From positions 1,563,501 through 1,627,500 of the forward strand of contig NZ_UGOX01000001.1 in assembly GCF_900461555.1 (NCBI RefSeq): a DNA stretch of 64,000 nucleotides, written 5' to 3'. Within the stretch, counting starts at the first letter, position 1; each line of letters starts with the position of its first letter. The DNA is from Legionella quinlivanii (GTDB taxonomy: Bacteria > Pseudomonadota > Gammaproteobacteria > Legionellales > Legionellaceae). Under the pieces are notes generated by a model. It ran no database searches, was not told the origin of the DNA, and saw only the letters and a program-made list of their open reading frames with translations. The translations under genes were made by a program, and so were the position numbers. Shown piece after piece: positions 36,780 through 46,560 of the stretch.

Positions 36780-36796
36780 TAGCCAGGCCTTTCATC

Positions 36797-36840
36797 TTCG
36801 CCGCTAGATCCCGATAAATACAATCAGGATTCGCGGCGAA
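36797..36840 (+). terminator. Hairpin after the thiolase gene
   Basis: An 8-bp stem (TTCGCCGC / GCGGCGAA) encloses a shorter inner stem (ATCC / GGAT). It lies 18-61 nt past the thiolase stop. No T run follows, so termination is inferred only from position. Confidence 0.4.
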
Positions 36841-36964
36841 CTAAATATAAGCAAATATAAACAAAAAAATTTCATAATTTGCCTTCATAATCCCTTTTCG
36901 TGGTTGAATTATGAGCTGCATGGCCTACTCTTGTAATAAGAGGCTGTATTTTCCTGGAGTATTC

Positions 36965-38098
36965 ATGCGTTCTTTAATTTTCGCAGCGTGCCTTGCAAGC
37001 AACCTGGCATTCGCTGATGAGATCATTGGTTTTTCGGCGTTTGAAAATGGTGATTACACTACCGCCTATCCCCATTTAGTTCAATCTGCGGAGCAAGGAA
37101 ATGATGACTCTATGTATTTGCTTGGTCGAATGTATCAATATGGGTATGGAGTGAACAAAGACGCTGTCAAGGCAGCCGATTGGTATCGAAAAGCTGCTGC
37201 CAAAAATAATTCACTTGCTCAATTAAGTCTCGGATTTTTATATGATACTGGCCAGGGGATGACGCAGGATTATAAAGAAGCCTTTAATTGGTATCTAAAA
37301 TCAGCAGAGCAAGGCAATGCAATTGCCCAGCGAAATGTCGCATTAATGTATGCTACTGGTGACGGGGTAAGGAATCCCGATGACAGCAAGGCATTTGAAT
37401 GGTTTAAAAAATCAGCAGAGCAAGGCTATGCGAAAGCACAGGTCAATCTGGGCTATCAGTATATGATGGGGCTGGGAACAGATAAAGATGTGGAAAAAGC
37501 CTTTTACTGGTATGACAAAGCCGCATCTCAAGGTGATGCCAAAGGGGAATACAGCATTGCGCTTTTATATACTGGCAAATACGGTATCACCGAAGATCAG
37601 ACAGCGGCCACCTATTGGTTTTCAAAGGCGGCGGTCCAGGGGCATCGAAATGCTCAGGCCTATCTGGCTTATCAATATTTAAATGGTTTAGGAATCGATG
37701 CTGATCCCAGAAAAGCCGCTTACTGGTATCAGCTTGCGGCTGAGAAAGGGCATTCTCAGGCCCAATCAGAATTGGGACAGCTATTAATGAGTGGTACTGG
37801 TATCGATAAAGATTACCAGCAAGCTGCTTATTGGTTCACAAAAGCCGCAGCCCAGGGCAATGTAACCGCGCAAGGTAAATTAGGCTATTTGTATCTGGCA
37901 GGTTTGGGTGTAGGTCAGGACAACACCAAAGCTTATGCCTGGTTGAAGCTGGCATCGCTTAATAATAACGAACAGGCCAAGAAAGAATTAGCTCGACTAG
38001 AACCTCGTTTAACCTCAGAAGAAAAGCAATCTGGCGATCAGTTATATTATGTTCTGAAAAACACCAAGCCAGTTCCGGAAGGGCAAGAGGACGAATAA
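36965..38098 (+). CDS. Secreted Sel1-repeat protein, LpnE/EnhC-like
   Basis: This exported protein has 377 residues from the ATG at 36965 (TGGAG upstream). The signal peptide MRSLIFAACLASNLAFA is followed by about nine Sel1-like repeats of 36 residues, each with the A-x-x-W-Y/F-x-K-A-A-x-Q-G core. Sel1 repeats form right-handed superhelices that bind other proteins. Legionella uses such proteins (LpnE, EnhC, LidL) in host entry and trafficking; length and signal peptide resemble LpnE most. The specific orthology is not proven. An upstream in-frame start at 36911 lacks a ribosome-binding site and would spoil the signal peptide. Confidence 0.87.
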   Translation: MRSLIFAACLASNLAFADEIIGFSAFENGDYTTAYPHLVQSAEQGNDDSMYLLGRMYQYGYGVNKDAVKAADWYRKAAAKNNSLAQLSLGFLYDTGQGMTQDYKEAFNWYLKSAEQGNAIAQRNVALMYATGDGVRNPDDSKAFEWFKKSAEQGYAKAQVNLGYQYMMGLGTDKDVEKAFYWYDKAASQGDAKGEYSIALLYTGKYGITEDQTAATYWFSKAAVQGHRNAQAYLAYQYLNGLGIDADPRKAAYWYQLAAEKGHSQAQSELGQLLMSGTGIDKDYQQAAYWFTKAAAQGNVTAQGKLGYLYLAGLGVGQDNTKAYAWLKLASLNNNEQAKKELARLEPRLTSEEKQSGDQLYYVLKNTKPVPEGQEDE

Positions 38099-38110
38099 AT
38101 GGAGTGTGTT

Positions 38111-39091
38111 TCACAAACTGTTAATGCTTTCGCTAATCAGGCTAATCGTCAATTTGCCGTCTTTATTCTTTTGACGTTTGAAGATGGTGTAACTGACCAT
38201 ATTTAAATCCTCACTGCTGACATTGGCAATGCTTAAAAAAAACTCGCTTTCAAGGGTAATCAGTTCAGCTCGGATATTAAATTTTCGCAATAATTTTGTG
38301 ATTTTTTTCAGGTCGCTAAACCCTTTAGGACCACGCGCCTCGATAATCTGATCAACCTGGCTGGGGTCCAGGCTGTTTCCAAGAGCTGCAAGTACTGGCC
38401 GCGAAGCGGTATTCAGATTAATTGTCGTTATTTCCGGCAAACTTATTGTATAAGGCTCCAGAGCCTGATAAGTGTTTGCATCAACCCCTTTTATCAGACG
38501 CAATTCGGTGACGCTGGTCATGAATTGCTGGCTTGGATAGTACGGCGGTTTTTGCTTTATATAATAGGATACAAACTGATCCTGCCCACGCCCCGGCTGA
38601 TAGGGGCTAATCCACTGAAAAATGGCATCGGCTATAGCTAGACGTTGCGGCCTCTTAAGCTTGGGTAAGACTTGTTTGAGAAGATGAAAAAAAAGAAGGT
38701 TGTAGCGCTTATCGGCAACATTATTCAGATTAAACCGACCTTGCAGATCATAAAGGCCGCCCTGAATGCGGATATTAGGATAGAGACCCTGCATTTTCGC
38801 TGGAAAATCCATTAATTTACCATTCGGATCAGAGGACAAAAACAAACGGGATTTATTATTTAGCTCTCCCATTGCCCAAAATGATACGGCCTGAGATGCT
38901 AAATAGAGATCATCACTTTGAATGGCGATGCGGGTATGGTAGATATCCAATTGCAGCCGGCTGCTCATTGCAGTAGCGGCAATTGCCACCAGCGTCATAA
39001 TAAACAAGGCCGAAATAAGCGCACTTCCCCGACTCAGGATAGAGGATTTATCTTGTGTCACTTGCATTGAGGAATCAGGCAATTTTTGCAT
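38111..39091 (-). CDS. lspK: Type II secretion minor pseudopilin LspK (GspK)
   Basis: GspK caps the type II secretion pseudopilus with GspI and GspJ. The protein has 326 residues from the ATG at 39089-39091, which has GAAGGA upstream and overlaps lspJ by 17 nt. A much longer frame begins inside lspJ and is not believable. The prepilin leader has the unusual form SRGSALISALFIMTL, with the cleavage Gly before Ser, typical of GspK. The large C-terminal domain contains helix-hairpin-helix-like TINLNTASRPVLAALG. It is the last gene of lspFGHIJK. Confidence 0.92.
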   Translation of the reverse strand: MQKLPDSSMQVTQDKSSILSRGSALISALFIMTLVAIAATAMSSRLQLDIYHTRIAIQSDDLYLASQAVSFWAMGELNNKSRLFLSSDPNGKLMDFPAKMQGLYPNIRIQGGLYDLQGRFNLNNVADKRYNLLFFHLLKQVLPKLKRPQRLAIADAIFQWISPYQPGRGQDQFVSYYIKQKPPYYPSQQFMTSVTELRLIKGVDANTYQALEPYTISLPEITTINLNTASRPVLAALGNSLDPSQVDQIIEARGPKGFSDLKKITKLLRKFNIRAELITLESEFFLSIANVSSEDLNMVSYTIFKRQKNKDGKLTISLISESINSL

Positions 39092-39695
39092 AGAGTCCTT
39101 CCGGCAGAATAAATAAAAAGGTGGCAGTTCCCCAATCGCCAAGTTCAATTTTAAGTTGGACTGCTTTCGGTAAGGTCGGTGTATTTCCAGGGCTGGAGAC
39201 ACTGGACTCGCGCCACTCCGGTAAAACCTGCAGGTTTTCGTCGAGATAGGCAAATTTGCAGTTTTTCATATTTTCCAGCAGGGTTTTATCGTGATAATTA
39301 TTGCGATTGACAGCATCAAGAGCATCCCAGCTTCGTCTGATTAACTTATCCCCTTTACACAGCCAGGCAATCCGTCTCAAACTGCTCTTCTTCTCAACAC
39401 TGTAAGGATTGGTTAATCCTCCACGAGTAAACTCAAGATATAGCGGTTGGCCAGTAAACGCGGGGAACAAACGCATTTCATTTCCTCTGACAGGACGACT
39501 GGTTATTTGCTCGGTATCCCGTTCAATCATAATAATAGCCATTTGCAAATCAACCAGACGTTCAGCCTGTTCCGTGACGCGGCTTCGGGTATTAAATGCG
39601 TAATACATTGCGGAAGAAGTCAGGGTGGCCATAATGGCAAACACAGCCAAAGCAATCAAAATTTCAATCAGCGTGAATCCCTTATTAACTCGCAT
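39075..39695 (-). CDS. lspJ: Type II secretion minor pseudopilin LspJ (GspJ)
   Basis: This is a 206-residue GspJ with a class III prepilin leader: MRVNKG is cut by the prepilin peptidase before FTLIEILIALAVFAI, where the +5 Glu is present. The GspJ beta-sheet domain follows, with TSRPVRGNEMRLFPAF. It forms the pseudopilus tip complex with LspI and LspK and overlaps both neighbours. Confidence 0.94.
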   Translation of the reverse strand: MRVNKGFTLIEILIALAVFAIMATLTSSAMYYAFNTRSRVTEQAERLVDLQMAIIMIERDTEQITSRPVRGNEMRLFPAFTGQPLYLEFTRGGLTNPYSVEKKSSLRRIAWLCKGDKLIRRSWDALDAVNRNNYHDKTLLENMKNCKFAYLDENLQVLPEWRESSVSSPGNTPTLPKAVQLKIELGDWGTATFLFILPEGLYAKIA

Positions 39696-40071
39696 GACGG
39701 TACCTGAATGCGATTACCGGATCTGTAAACGGCCCTGCCTGATTTTTACTGGTAGTGATAATTAATTGCTGCAAGGATTTAATGGGGGTCTGGACCAGTT
39801 TGACACGCCAATACCAGCGCTGGCCAAACATCGTGGTAATCTGTGTAACTTCCTGGGTTGTGGTTACTGATAATAACCCCAGCTGTACCATTGCTGCTCC
39901 CTGAGTGCTAATCCATTGCGTAATCATTTTCTCTTTAAGGCGCTGAGTATGAGCAACATCCTGAGCGGTTGCTTTCACCAGTGCAGTTAATGCTATGGCA
40001 ATAACTGCAAGAGCAAGCAGAACTTCTATTAAGGTAAAAGCCTGAGTTGTTTTTCTGACCTTTAATTTCAT
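39685..40071 (-). CDS. lspI: Type II secretion minor pseudopilin LspI (GspI)
   Basis: This 128-residue protein has a prepilin leader ending near TTQA before FTLIEVLLALAVIAIALTAL, the conserved helix with Glu at +5. The residue before the cleavage site is Ala and not Gly, which is tolerated in some GspI proteins. It nucleates the tip complex with LspJ and LspK. Overlaps of 4 nt with lspH and 11 nt with lspJ indicate tight coupling. Confidence 0.92.
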   Translation of the reverse strand: MKLKVRKTTQAFTLIEVLLALAVIAIALTALVKATAQDVAHTQRLKEKMITQWISTQGAAMVQLGLLSVTTTQEVTQITTMFGQRWYWRVKLVQTPIKSLQQLIITTSKNQAGPFTDPVIAFRYRHAS

Positions 40072-40550
40072 TTTTTTCCGGATTTAATGAAAACTTCCCC
40101 ATCATGCTCGCCAATAACATTCAGCTGTTCAGGGTTGGTTTCTGTGCCAAAACTGAGCGTGAAAGCAGACATATTCCCCGTGGGATTGATAATAATATCA
40201 GGGAGTTTAGAATTATTTTTAATAGTGGTTTTGAGCGTGACCAGAATATTCTTAGGGAAGGTTTGCCAATGAAAAAGGCCTTTACCCGGCATCGGCTCCC
40301 AGGTTTTTGCCTCAACAAAACGGTAGGTGCCATATCCTTCCTTATTAACATTAATTCCAAGGGTATTCATTTCCAGAATGGCACGCTGCTGAACCAGTTT
40401 GATATAGTTTACAAATTGCTCTGCACTGAGTTGAACTCGTCGACTGGCTCCGAAATCACCAAAAGCAAGAAGTGTAACGCTGGCGGCAATTCCAACAATT
40501 AAAATGACCACCAGTATTTCAATTAATGTAAATCCTCGTTCATTTGGCAT
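40068..40550 (-). CDS. lspH: Type II secretion minor pseudopilin LspH (GspH)
   Basis: This is a GspH protein of 160 residues from MPNERG, with the leader cut before FTLIEILVVILIVGIAASV. Two upstream ATGs (40571 and the longer frame from 40604) overlap lspG more deeply. I prefer the start that gives a normal six-residue leader, although ATG 40571 also has GGA nearby. The C-terminal GspH domain forms a beta-sheet fold. It connects the tip complex to the LspG shaft. Confidence 0.88.
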   Translation of the reverse strand: MPNERGFTLIEILVVILIVGIAASVTLLAFGDFGASRRVQLSAEQFVNYIKLVQQRAILEMNTLGINVNKEGYGTYRFVEAKTWEPMPGKGLFHWQTFPKNILVTLKTTIKNNSKLPDIIINPTGNMSAFTLSFGTETNPEQLNVIGEHDGEVFIKSGKK

Positions 40551-40959
40551 CCCAGTTTCCAATCTCGGCATTGATTCCTGTTCCGCCGGGCTGACCTTCA
40601 GCACCTAAGGTAAAGACATCCACATCGCTGTGCTCGCCCGGATTCAGATAAAGGTAGTCACGTCCCCAGGGATCTTTGGGCAGCGATTTTAGGTATTGCT
40701 TCCAGTCACGAGGTGTTGGACTGGTTGTTGGTTTTTCAACTAATGCTAAAAGTCCCTGATCCGTACTGGGATAAAACCCATTATCGAGCTTGTAGAGATC
40801 GAGCGCGTTTTGTATGGCGAGAACATCTTGTTTTGCTTTAACGACACGGGCTTCATCTGGTCTGCTGATGATTTTGGGAACCACAATAGAGGCGAGAATA
40901 CCCAAAATAACCACTACAACCATAATTTCAATCAAAGAAAACCCTTTTTGAAATTTCAT
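40540..40959 (-). CDS. lspG: Type II secretion major pseudopilin LspG (GspG)
   Basis: This is the main shaft subunit of the type II secretion pseudopilus, 139 residues. The leader MKFQKG is cut before FSLIEIMVVVVILGILASIV. The C-terminus contains the GspG calcium-site region DPWGRDYLYLNPGEHSDVDV, followed by GAEGQPGG. Canonical length and composition are kept. It follows lspF with a 74-nt gap and overlaps lspH by about 10 nt. Confidence 0.96.
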   Translation of the reverse strand: MKFQKGFSLIEIMVVVVILGILASIVVPKIISRPDEARVVKAKQDVLAIQNALDLYKLDNGFYPSTDQGLLALVEKPTTSPTPRDWKQYLKSLPKDPWGRDYLYLNPGEHSDVDVFTLGAEGQPGGTGINAEIGNWDAK

Positions 40960-41033
40960 ACCTGCTCCTGGTAATGTCTGAATTTGATTATAACGTAATG
41001 AAAACGGTTCTGGCTACAGCAAGACGTCTTAGC

Positions 41034-42230
41034 CTAACTCACTAGTTGCTCCATTGAAAATATAGGAAGTAAAGTAGCAAGAACGATGAATAAAACGACA
41101 GCTCCCATCATTAAAATAACCAGCGGTTCAAGCAGGGTGAGCGCTGTATCAATGAGCCGGCGAACCTCGGCATCCATATGGGATGCGGCGCGCTCCATCA
41201 TAGTAGCAATTTGTCCACTTTTTTCACCACTCGCGATTAGATGAATCGCCATCGGATTTAAAAAGCCGGTTTCTTTCAAAGCATGGCTGATAGATGTTCC
41301 TTCACGTACGCGGGTAGCTGCCACATCAAATGCCTGTCGCATGACCAGATTGGTAATGAGGCTTGCTGAAACACGCATGGTTTCAAGTACGCTCACGCCT
41401 GCGGCGAAAAGGATTCCGAATGTGTGGATATAGCGTGCTACGTTGACCGAGCGGCTCAAATAGGATATGACTGGTAATCGTAGCAGCAGTTTGTGCCACC
41501 CGGTTTTAATTTTGATATTTCTCAGACTGCGCCTGAATCCGAAAATTAACAGGATGATGGAGCCCACCACATAAAGGCCATAATGTTTGATGAAATCACT
41601 AAAGGTGATTAGCAGTTTGGTCATTTCGGGCAGCGTTTGGCCGCTGCTGGTGAATACCTCAATAATTTTGGGAACAACGAAGGCTAAAAGGAAGCTGATG
41701 ATTGCGGTAGAAACGATAATCATGAGCGAAGGATAGATCAAAGCCTGCTGTATCTTTTGCCGGGTTTCCTGCTGGTTTTCAGTATAGTCTGCCAGTTTCT
41801 CAAGCACCATATCCAGGCGGCCAGTTTGTTCTCCAGCTCCTACAGTTGCTCTGTATAATTCAGGGAAGGCGTTAGGGAATTCGCCTAAGGCCTGTGCCAG
41901 AGAATACCCTTCGAGGACTTTCGCCCGCACACCGATCACTAACTCTCTGGCCTTGTCCTTTTCGGTTTGCTCGCTGACTCCCTGCAAAGATTCCTCAACA
42001 GGGATTCCGGCGGCGAGCAGGGTGGCTAACTGGCGAGTTAACAAAGACAAATCCTGCGCTGATAGTCGCCCCTTAACATGCGTTTGCTGTTTGTGTACCG
42101 CTTTGATTTGTGTGGGTATTAAACCTTTTTCGCGTAAAAGCTGTCGGGCTTGACGCTCAGAATCAGCCTCAATAACTCCTTTGGCGTTTGAGCCTGATTT
42201 ATTTAATGCCAGATATTGATAGGCGGCCAT
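41034..42230 (-). CDS. lspF: Type II secretion inner-membrane platform LspF (GspF)
   Basis: GspF is the polytopic platform protein that links the LspE ATPase to the pseudopilus. The 398 residues contain two GspF repeats (about 68-190 and 270-392) with three membrane helices. The family motifs LLAAGIPVEESLQ and LFAAGVSVLETMR mark each repeat. It heads lspFGHIJK, divergent from glnA. In Legionella this system exports many degradative enzymes. Confidence 0.96.
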   Translation of the reverse strand: MAAYQYLALNKSGSNAKGVIEADSERQARQLLREKGLIPTQIKAVHKQQTHVKGRLSAQDLSLLTRQLATLLAAGIPVEESLQGVSEQTEKDKARELVIGVRAKVLEGYSLAQALGEFPNAFPELYRATVGAGEQTGRLDMVLEKLADYTENQQETRQKIQQALIYPSLMIIVSTAIISFLLAFVVPKIIEVFTSSGQTLPEMTKLLITFSDFIKHYGLYVVGSIILLIFGFRRSLRNIKIKTGWHKLLLRLPVISYLSRSVNVARYIHTFGILFAAGVSVLETMRVSASLITNLVMRQAFDVAATRVREGTSISHALKETGFLNPMAIHLIASGEKSGQIATMMERAASHMDAEVRRLIDTALTLLEPLVILMMGAVVLFIVLATLLPIFSMEQLVS

Positions 42231-42327
42231 AACTATTTTGCATTCAATTGCTTTTGACGAGTTTAATCTATTAGTTTTAATCTGTCACTTGGGTTACACT
42301 TTATAGCGGGTTATCTTGGAGAAAACA

Positions 42328-43737
42328 ATGAGTAAGAAAGCAGTGTTTGATGCAATTAAGGAACATGAAGCAAAATTTGTTGATCTGCGCTTTACAGATA
42401 CAATCGGGAAAGAGCAGCACATCAGTATCCCTGTTTCTTCAATTGATGATGATTTTCTGGAAAATGGGAAAATGATTGATGGCTCCTCCATTAAAGGATG
42501 GCAGAAAATACATCAGTCTGATTTGGCTTTGGTACCTGATTGCAGCAACATTTTACTTGATCCTTTCTATCAGGATAACACTTTAATTATTCGCTGTAAT
42601 GTGGTTGATCCCCTGACGATGATGGGATATGACCGCGATCCTCGCTCTTTGGCGACGCGAGCCGAACTGTATTTGAAATCCACGGGAATTGCCGATACTG
42701 CCTATTTTGGCCCCGAACCCGAATTTTTCCTTTTTGATGACGTGCGTTGGAAAACCAGTATCAACGGCGCTTTTTATTCCATTGATTCTGATGAGGCCCA
42801 TTGGAACTCGGACAAAGTGTTTGAAGGCGGAAACATTGGCCACAGACCCTCAGTTAAAGGCGGTTATTTTCCTGTTCCTCCTGTGGACTCTTCCCAGGAT
42901 ATCCGCTCGGCCATTTGTCTTACCCTTGAGTCGCTGGGTATTCCCGTTGAAGCGCACCATCATGAGGTGGCCACTGGAAACCAGTGCGAAGTCGCAACGC
43001 GTTATGACACTCTGGTTCACAAAGCGGATCAGATGCAAACTCTGAAGTATGTAATCCAGAATGTAGCCCATAACTATGGCAAGACTGCAACCTTTATGCC
43101 CAAGCCTCTGGTAGGTGATAATGGCAATGGTATGCACTGCCACCAGTCTTTGGCCAAAGATGGTGTAAATCTCTTTACCGGAGATAAGTATGCGGGTTTG
43201 TCTGAAACCGCCTTGTATTATATCGGCGGTATAATCAAGCATGCCCGCGCGCTTAACGCGTTTACCAATCCGGCTACTAACAGTTATAAGCGGCTGGTTC
43301 CCGGTTTTGAAGCTCCCGTATTATTAGCTTATTCAGCGAGAAATCGCTCGGCAGCTATTCGTATACCTCATGTCAGCAATCCAAAAGGGCGTCGTATTGA
43401 AGTGCGCTTCCCGGATCCCACGGCTAACCCCTATCTTGCTTTCTCTGCAATGATGATGGCGGGTCTCGATGGTATTCAGAATAAAATACATCCAGGGCAA
43501 CCAATGGATAAAGATTTATATGACTTGCCTCCGGAAGAGCTGGTTGATGTGCCCACAGTATGCGCATCTCTTGAAGATGCAATTCGTCATCTGAGATCAG
43601 ACCAGGAGTTCTTGTTGCAAGGTGATGTATTTAGTAAGGACTTTATTGAAAGCTATATCGCCTTGAGGGAAGCTGAGATAGCCCAGGTCAGAAGTCTTGT
43701 GCATCCATTTGAGTTCGAGCTTTACTATAGTCTCTAA
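42328..43737 (+). CDS. glnA: Glutamine synthetase type I
   Basis: GlnA makes glutamine from glutamate, ammonia and ATP. The 469-residue GSI-beta protein has the N-terminal beta-grasp domain with [10 protein letters not shown], the catalytic [11 protein letters not shown] segment and the ATP loop [16 protein letters not shown]. The adenylylation Tyr lies in [10 protein letters not shown], so activity can be controlled by GlnE. I chose the ATG at 42328, which follows GGAG by 6 nt, over a TTG at 42316. A weak sigma-70-like element (TTGACG at 42254) lies upstream; no sigma-54 site was seen. Confidence 0.97.
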   Translation: MSKKAVFDAIKEHEAKFVDLRFTDTIGKEQHISIPVSSIDDDFLENGKMIDGSSIKGWQKIHQSDLALVPDCSNILLDPFYQDNTLIIRCNVVDPLTMMGYDRDPRSLATRAELYLKSTGIADTAYFGPEPEFFLFDDVRWKTSINGAFYSIDSDEAHWNSDKVFEGGNIGHRPSVKGGYFPVPPVDSSQDIRSAICLTLESLGIPVEAHHHEVATGNQCEVATRYDTLVHKADQMQTLKYVIQNVAHNYGKTATFMPKPLVGDNGNGMHCHQSLAKDGVNLFTGDKYAGLSETALYYIGGIIKHARALNAFTNPATNSYKRLVPGFEAPVLLAYSARNRSAAIRIPHVSNPKGRRIEVRFPDPTANPYLAFSAMMMAGLDGIQNKIHPGQPMDKDLYDLPPEELVDVPTVCASLEDAIRHLRSDQEFLLQGDVFSKDFIESYIALREAEIAQVRSLVHPFEFELYYSL

Positions 43738-43781
43738 GCTTAGTTGTCAGGCCTGCGGGTAAGCTCGGTTGTATATCAAAA

Positions 43782-43866
43782 TGTCTTCCCCGCGAAGGCG
43801 GGGACCCATCTCTGAGCGAGCTATAATGCCAATTGAGGAATGGATTCCCGCCTTCGCGGGAATGAC
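43782..43866. repeat. Dispersed palindromic repeat, copy 2 (85 bp)
   Basis: This copy begins TGTCTTCCCCGCGAAGGCGG and ends GGATTCCCGCC...CGGGAATGAC. The arms of about 25 bp pair almost perfectly, better than in copy 1 at 6054-6139. The spacer differs from copy 1. It lies between glnA and the DUF4124 gene. The strong stem could also end glnA transcription. Confidence 0.78.
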
Positions 43867-43928
43867 CCAATTACTTAACTCAATGGCAGTGAGCCGAGGC
43901 CTGGTTCAAGCATATTAAGGGAACCACT

Positions 43929-44486
43929 ATGCGGAAATGCGGCGTGATATTATGCTCATCTTTAATATTCTTAACGACAAGTGCTGTTCATGCGGATATT
44001 TATAAATGGACAGACAGTAATGGTAATGTTCATTTCAGTGATAAACCGCATCCTGGTGCTGAAAAAATAGAACTTCCGGAAGCCCAGACCTTCGGTCCTG
44101 CCAACAACCAGCCTGCCGAAACAGAAAATCAGCCCGTAAGCGATGAAAAAGAAAATGAAGAGGAGGAACAAAGCTACAGTTATCTGGCAGTAACTCAACC
44201 TCAGAATGAAGCAACAATTCGGAATAACCAAGGCTATATACCCATTATTGTGGATATCAAACCAGAGCTTAAAAAGGGGAATTTATTGCAGATTATTTAT
44301 GATGGCGAGCCATTAGGCGATCCGCAGGCCACGACAATTTTTGCATTAAACGATGTGAAGCGAGGTAGTCATACTATTGCTGTTCAGGCTGTAGATGCGG
44401 AAGGGAATGTACTTTACACCAGCGAGCCGATCACTATCTACATGCATCGTCCACGGGTTGGAATGGTTAAGCATCCAATTAAATAA
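43929..44486 (+). CDS. Secreted DUF4124-domain protein
   Basis: This 185-residue exported protein has a signal peptide (cleavage about VHA-DI, residue 22). A DUF4124 domain follows, starting DIYKWTDSNGNVHFSDKPHP, a small beta-rich periplasmic module. The middle is a Glu-rich linker (about 60-80). The C-terminal half (about 85-175) resembles an immunoglobulin-like fold with SHTIAVQAVDAEGNVLYTS. The ATG has AAGGGAA upstream. The function of the domain is unknown. It lies 160 bp before htpG and is probably transcribed separately. Confidence 0.85.
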   Translation: MRKCGVILCSSLIFLTTSAVHADIYKWTDSNGNVHFSDKPHPGAEKIELPEAQTFGPANNQPAETENQPVSDEKENEEEEQSYSYLAVTQPQNEATIRNNQGYIPIIVDIKPELKKGNLLQIIYDGEPLGDPQATTIFALNDVKRGSHTIAVQAVDAEGNVLYTSEPITIYMHRPRVGMVKHPIK

Positions 44487-44506
44487 CGTATCTTTCAGTC
44501 TGGACT

Positions 44507-44534
44507 CTTGAAATTTGAATTTCAATCCCTATAT
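44507..44534 (+). promoter_or_regulatory. Sigma-32-like heat-shock promoter of htpG
   Basis: CTTGAAA (44507-44513) and CCCTATAT (44527-44534) are separated by 13 nt. The E. coli RpoH consensus is CTTGAAA-N13-15-CCCCATNT, so the -35 box is exact and the -10 box differs by one base. It lies about 110 nt before the htpG ATG, which fits a heat-shock gene. Confidence 0.75.
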
Positions 44535-44646
44535 TAACCGGCAGCATAGACTATTTACCAAATTGTGGGGGTTCTGATATCAGGGCTCAGCACGGAAATT
44601 AGTCAATCTATTAATCACATCATTACTTAGCTGGAGAATGACTTAA

Positions 44647-46521
44647 ATGGCGAGCAAGCAGCAGACAATGGGGTTTCAAACCGAAGTGAAGCAAATGCTG
44701 AATATAGTGATTCATTCATTATATTCAAACAAGGAAATCTTTCTGCGGGAATTAATTTCCAATGCGTCGGATGCGCTGGATAAATTACGATTCCTGGCAT
44801 TATCTGATGCTTCTCTGTATGAAGGGGATTCAGATCTCAAGATTACTATTGATTGTAATGAAAAATTAAAAACCATTACAATTAAAGATAATGGAATTGG
44901 CATGAGCTGGGATGAAGCGGTCAGTAATCTGGGTACGATTGCCAAGTCTGGAACCAAGGAGTTCTTAAGTCAATTAACAGGTGAAAAAGCGAAGGATTCT
45001 CATCTGATTGGTCAGTTCGGGGTTGGCTTTTATTCTGCATTTATTGTTGCGGACAAAGTTACTGTAAAAAGCCGTCGTGCTGGTTTATCTGCAGAAGAGG
45101 GAATTGTTTGGGAATCCACCGGTGATGGGGAATTTACAATTGCCCAGGAAAACAAAGCGCATCACGGTACTGAAATTACACTTCATCTTAAAGAGGACGA
45201 TTTGGAATTCGCGAGTGATTGGCGTATTCGCAGTATTATTACTAAATATTCAGATCACATTTGCTGGCCTATCGTAATGAAAAAAGCAGAGGACGAGAAT
45301 AAAGAATCCTCTGACTTTGAAACGGTTAATAAAGCAACAGCTTTATGGACCTTGCAAAAATCTGAAATCAGCGAAGACGAGTATAAAACACTCTACAAGC
45401 ATATTTCTCATGATTTTCAGGAGCCTTTGATTTGGTCTCACAATCATGTGGAAGGAAAAAATAATTATATCAGCTTGCTCTATATTCCTTCACATGCCCC
45501 TTATGATTTGTGGCAACAGGAAACCAAGCATGGTTTAAAGTTATATGTTAAGCGGGTGTTTATTTTAGATGACGCAGCACAATTTTTACCCCGATATCTG
45601 CGTTTTGTTAAAGGGATTATTGATGCCAGTGATTTACCTTTAAATATTTCCAGGGAAATTCTTCAAGATAACAAGCAGGTTGATTCGATTCGTGCTGCTT
45701 GCGCTAAACGAATATTAGGCATGCTTGAAAAACTGGCAGAACAGGAACCGGAAAAATATCAAAAATTCTGGAATGAGTTTGGGCAGGTGTTAAAAGAAGG
45801 ACCTATTGAAGATTTCGTAAATCGGGAAGCAATTGCCAAACTTTTACGCTTCACCAGTACGCATACCAATTCTGAAAAACAAGATGTAACGCTGGCCGAT
45901 TATGTTTCACGCATGAAAGAAGGACAGGATAAAATTTATTATATCACTGCGTCCAGCTACAACGCTGCAAAACACAGCCCTCATCTTGAAATATTCAGAA
46001 AGAAGGGTATTGAAGTATTACTCCTCAGTGATCGAATTGATGAATGGCTGGTTGGTTATCTTAGTGAGTTTGATGGTAAGAAACTTCAATCAATAAGCAA
46101 GGGTAAAATTGATCTGGATGTTGAAGAAACTAATTCGGAAGAAGCCAAAAAAGAAGAAGAGTCTTTAAATCCAATGCTTAAACAAATCAAGGATATTCTT
46201 GGCGATAAAGTTAAAGAGGTTGTTCTCACGCATCGTTTAACTGACTCACCTGCATGTATTGTTGCTGACGAACAAGATATGGGATTGGAAATGCAAAGAA
46301 TTCTGCAAGCTGCTGGACAGCAGGTTCCTGAATCAAAGCCAGTATTTGAAATTAATCCTCAGCATGCACTGATTAAGCGTTTACATGGTATTGAGGATGA
46401 TTCGCAATTTGGCGAATGGGTCACGGTTCTCTTTGAACAGGCAGTACTGGCAGAAGGTGGGCAATTGGATAATCCCGCTGATTTTGTGAGCCGTGTCAAT
46501 AAATTGCTTTTATCTGCGTAA
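44647..46521 (+). CDS. htpG: Molecular chaperone HtpG (Hsp90)
   Basis: HtpG is the bacterial Hsp90 homodimer, using ATP to remodel client proteins. The 624-residue protein has the GHKL ATPase motifs: [21 protein letters not shown], and the glycine-rich [11 protein letters not shown] lid. The middle domain contains ISREILQ, and the C-terminal dimerisation domain follows. GGAGAA lies before the ATG. The sigma-32-like promoter 110 nt upstream suggests heat induction. Confidence 0.97.
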   Translation: MASKQQTMGFQTEVKQMLNIVIHSLYSNKEIFLRELISNASDALDKLRFLALSDASLYEGDSDLKITIDCNEKLKTITIKDNGIGMSWDEAVSNLGTIAKSGTKEFLSQLTGEKAKDSHLIGQFGVGFYSAFIVADKVTVKSRRAGLSAEEGIVWESTGDGEFTIAQENKAHHGTEITLHLKEDDLEFASDWRIRSIITKYSDHICWPIVMKKAEDENKESSDFETVNKATALWTLQKSEISEDEYKTLYKHISHDFQEPLIWSHNHVEGKNNYISLLYIPSHAPYDLWQQETKHGLKLYVKRVFILDDAAQFLPRYLRFVKGIIDASDLPLNISREILQDNKQVDSIRAACAKRILGMLEKLAEQEPEKYQKFWNEFGQVLKEGPIEDFVNREAIAKLLRFTSTHTNSEKQDVTLADYVSRMKEGQDKIYYITASSYNAAKHSPHLEIFRKKGIEVLLLSDRIDEWLVGYLSEFDGKKLQSISKGKIDLDVEETNSEEAKKEEESLNPMLKQIKDILGDKVKEVVLTHRLTDSPACIVADEQDMGLEMQRILQAAGQQVPESKPVFEINPQHALIKRLHGIEDDSQFGEWVTVLFEQAVLAEGGQLDNPADFVSRVNKLLLSA

Positions 46522-46560
46522 ATTAGGCAATATATCAAGTCAATTCTGAAATTACCTGTA

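Noticed and set aside
38111-39253. Longer lspK beginning inside lspJ
   Set aside because: The extra 54 residues are lspJ sequence in another frame; the internal ATG at 39089-39091 has GAAGGA and gives a normal leader.
40087-40502. Frames opposite lspH
   Set aside because: They are shadows of the pseudopilin operon; the minus-strand genes have clear prepilin leaders and coupling.
42240-42327. Sigma-54 promoter for glnA
   Set aside because: No GG-N10-GC element was found in the leader; only a weak sigma-70-like match exists.
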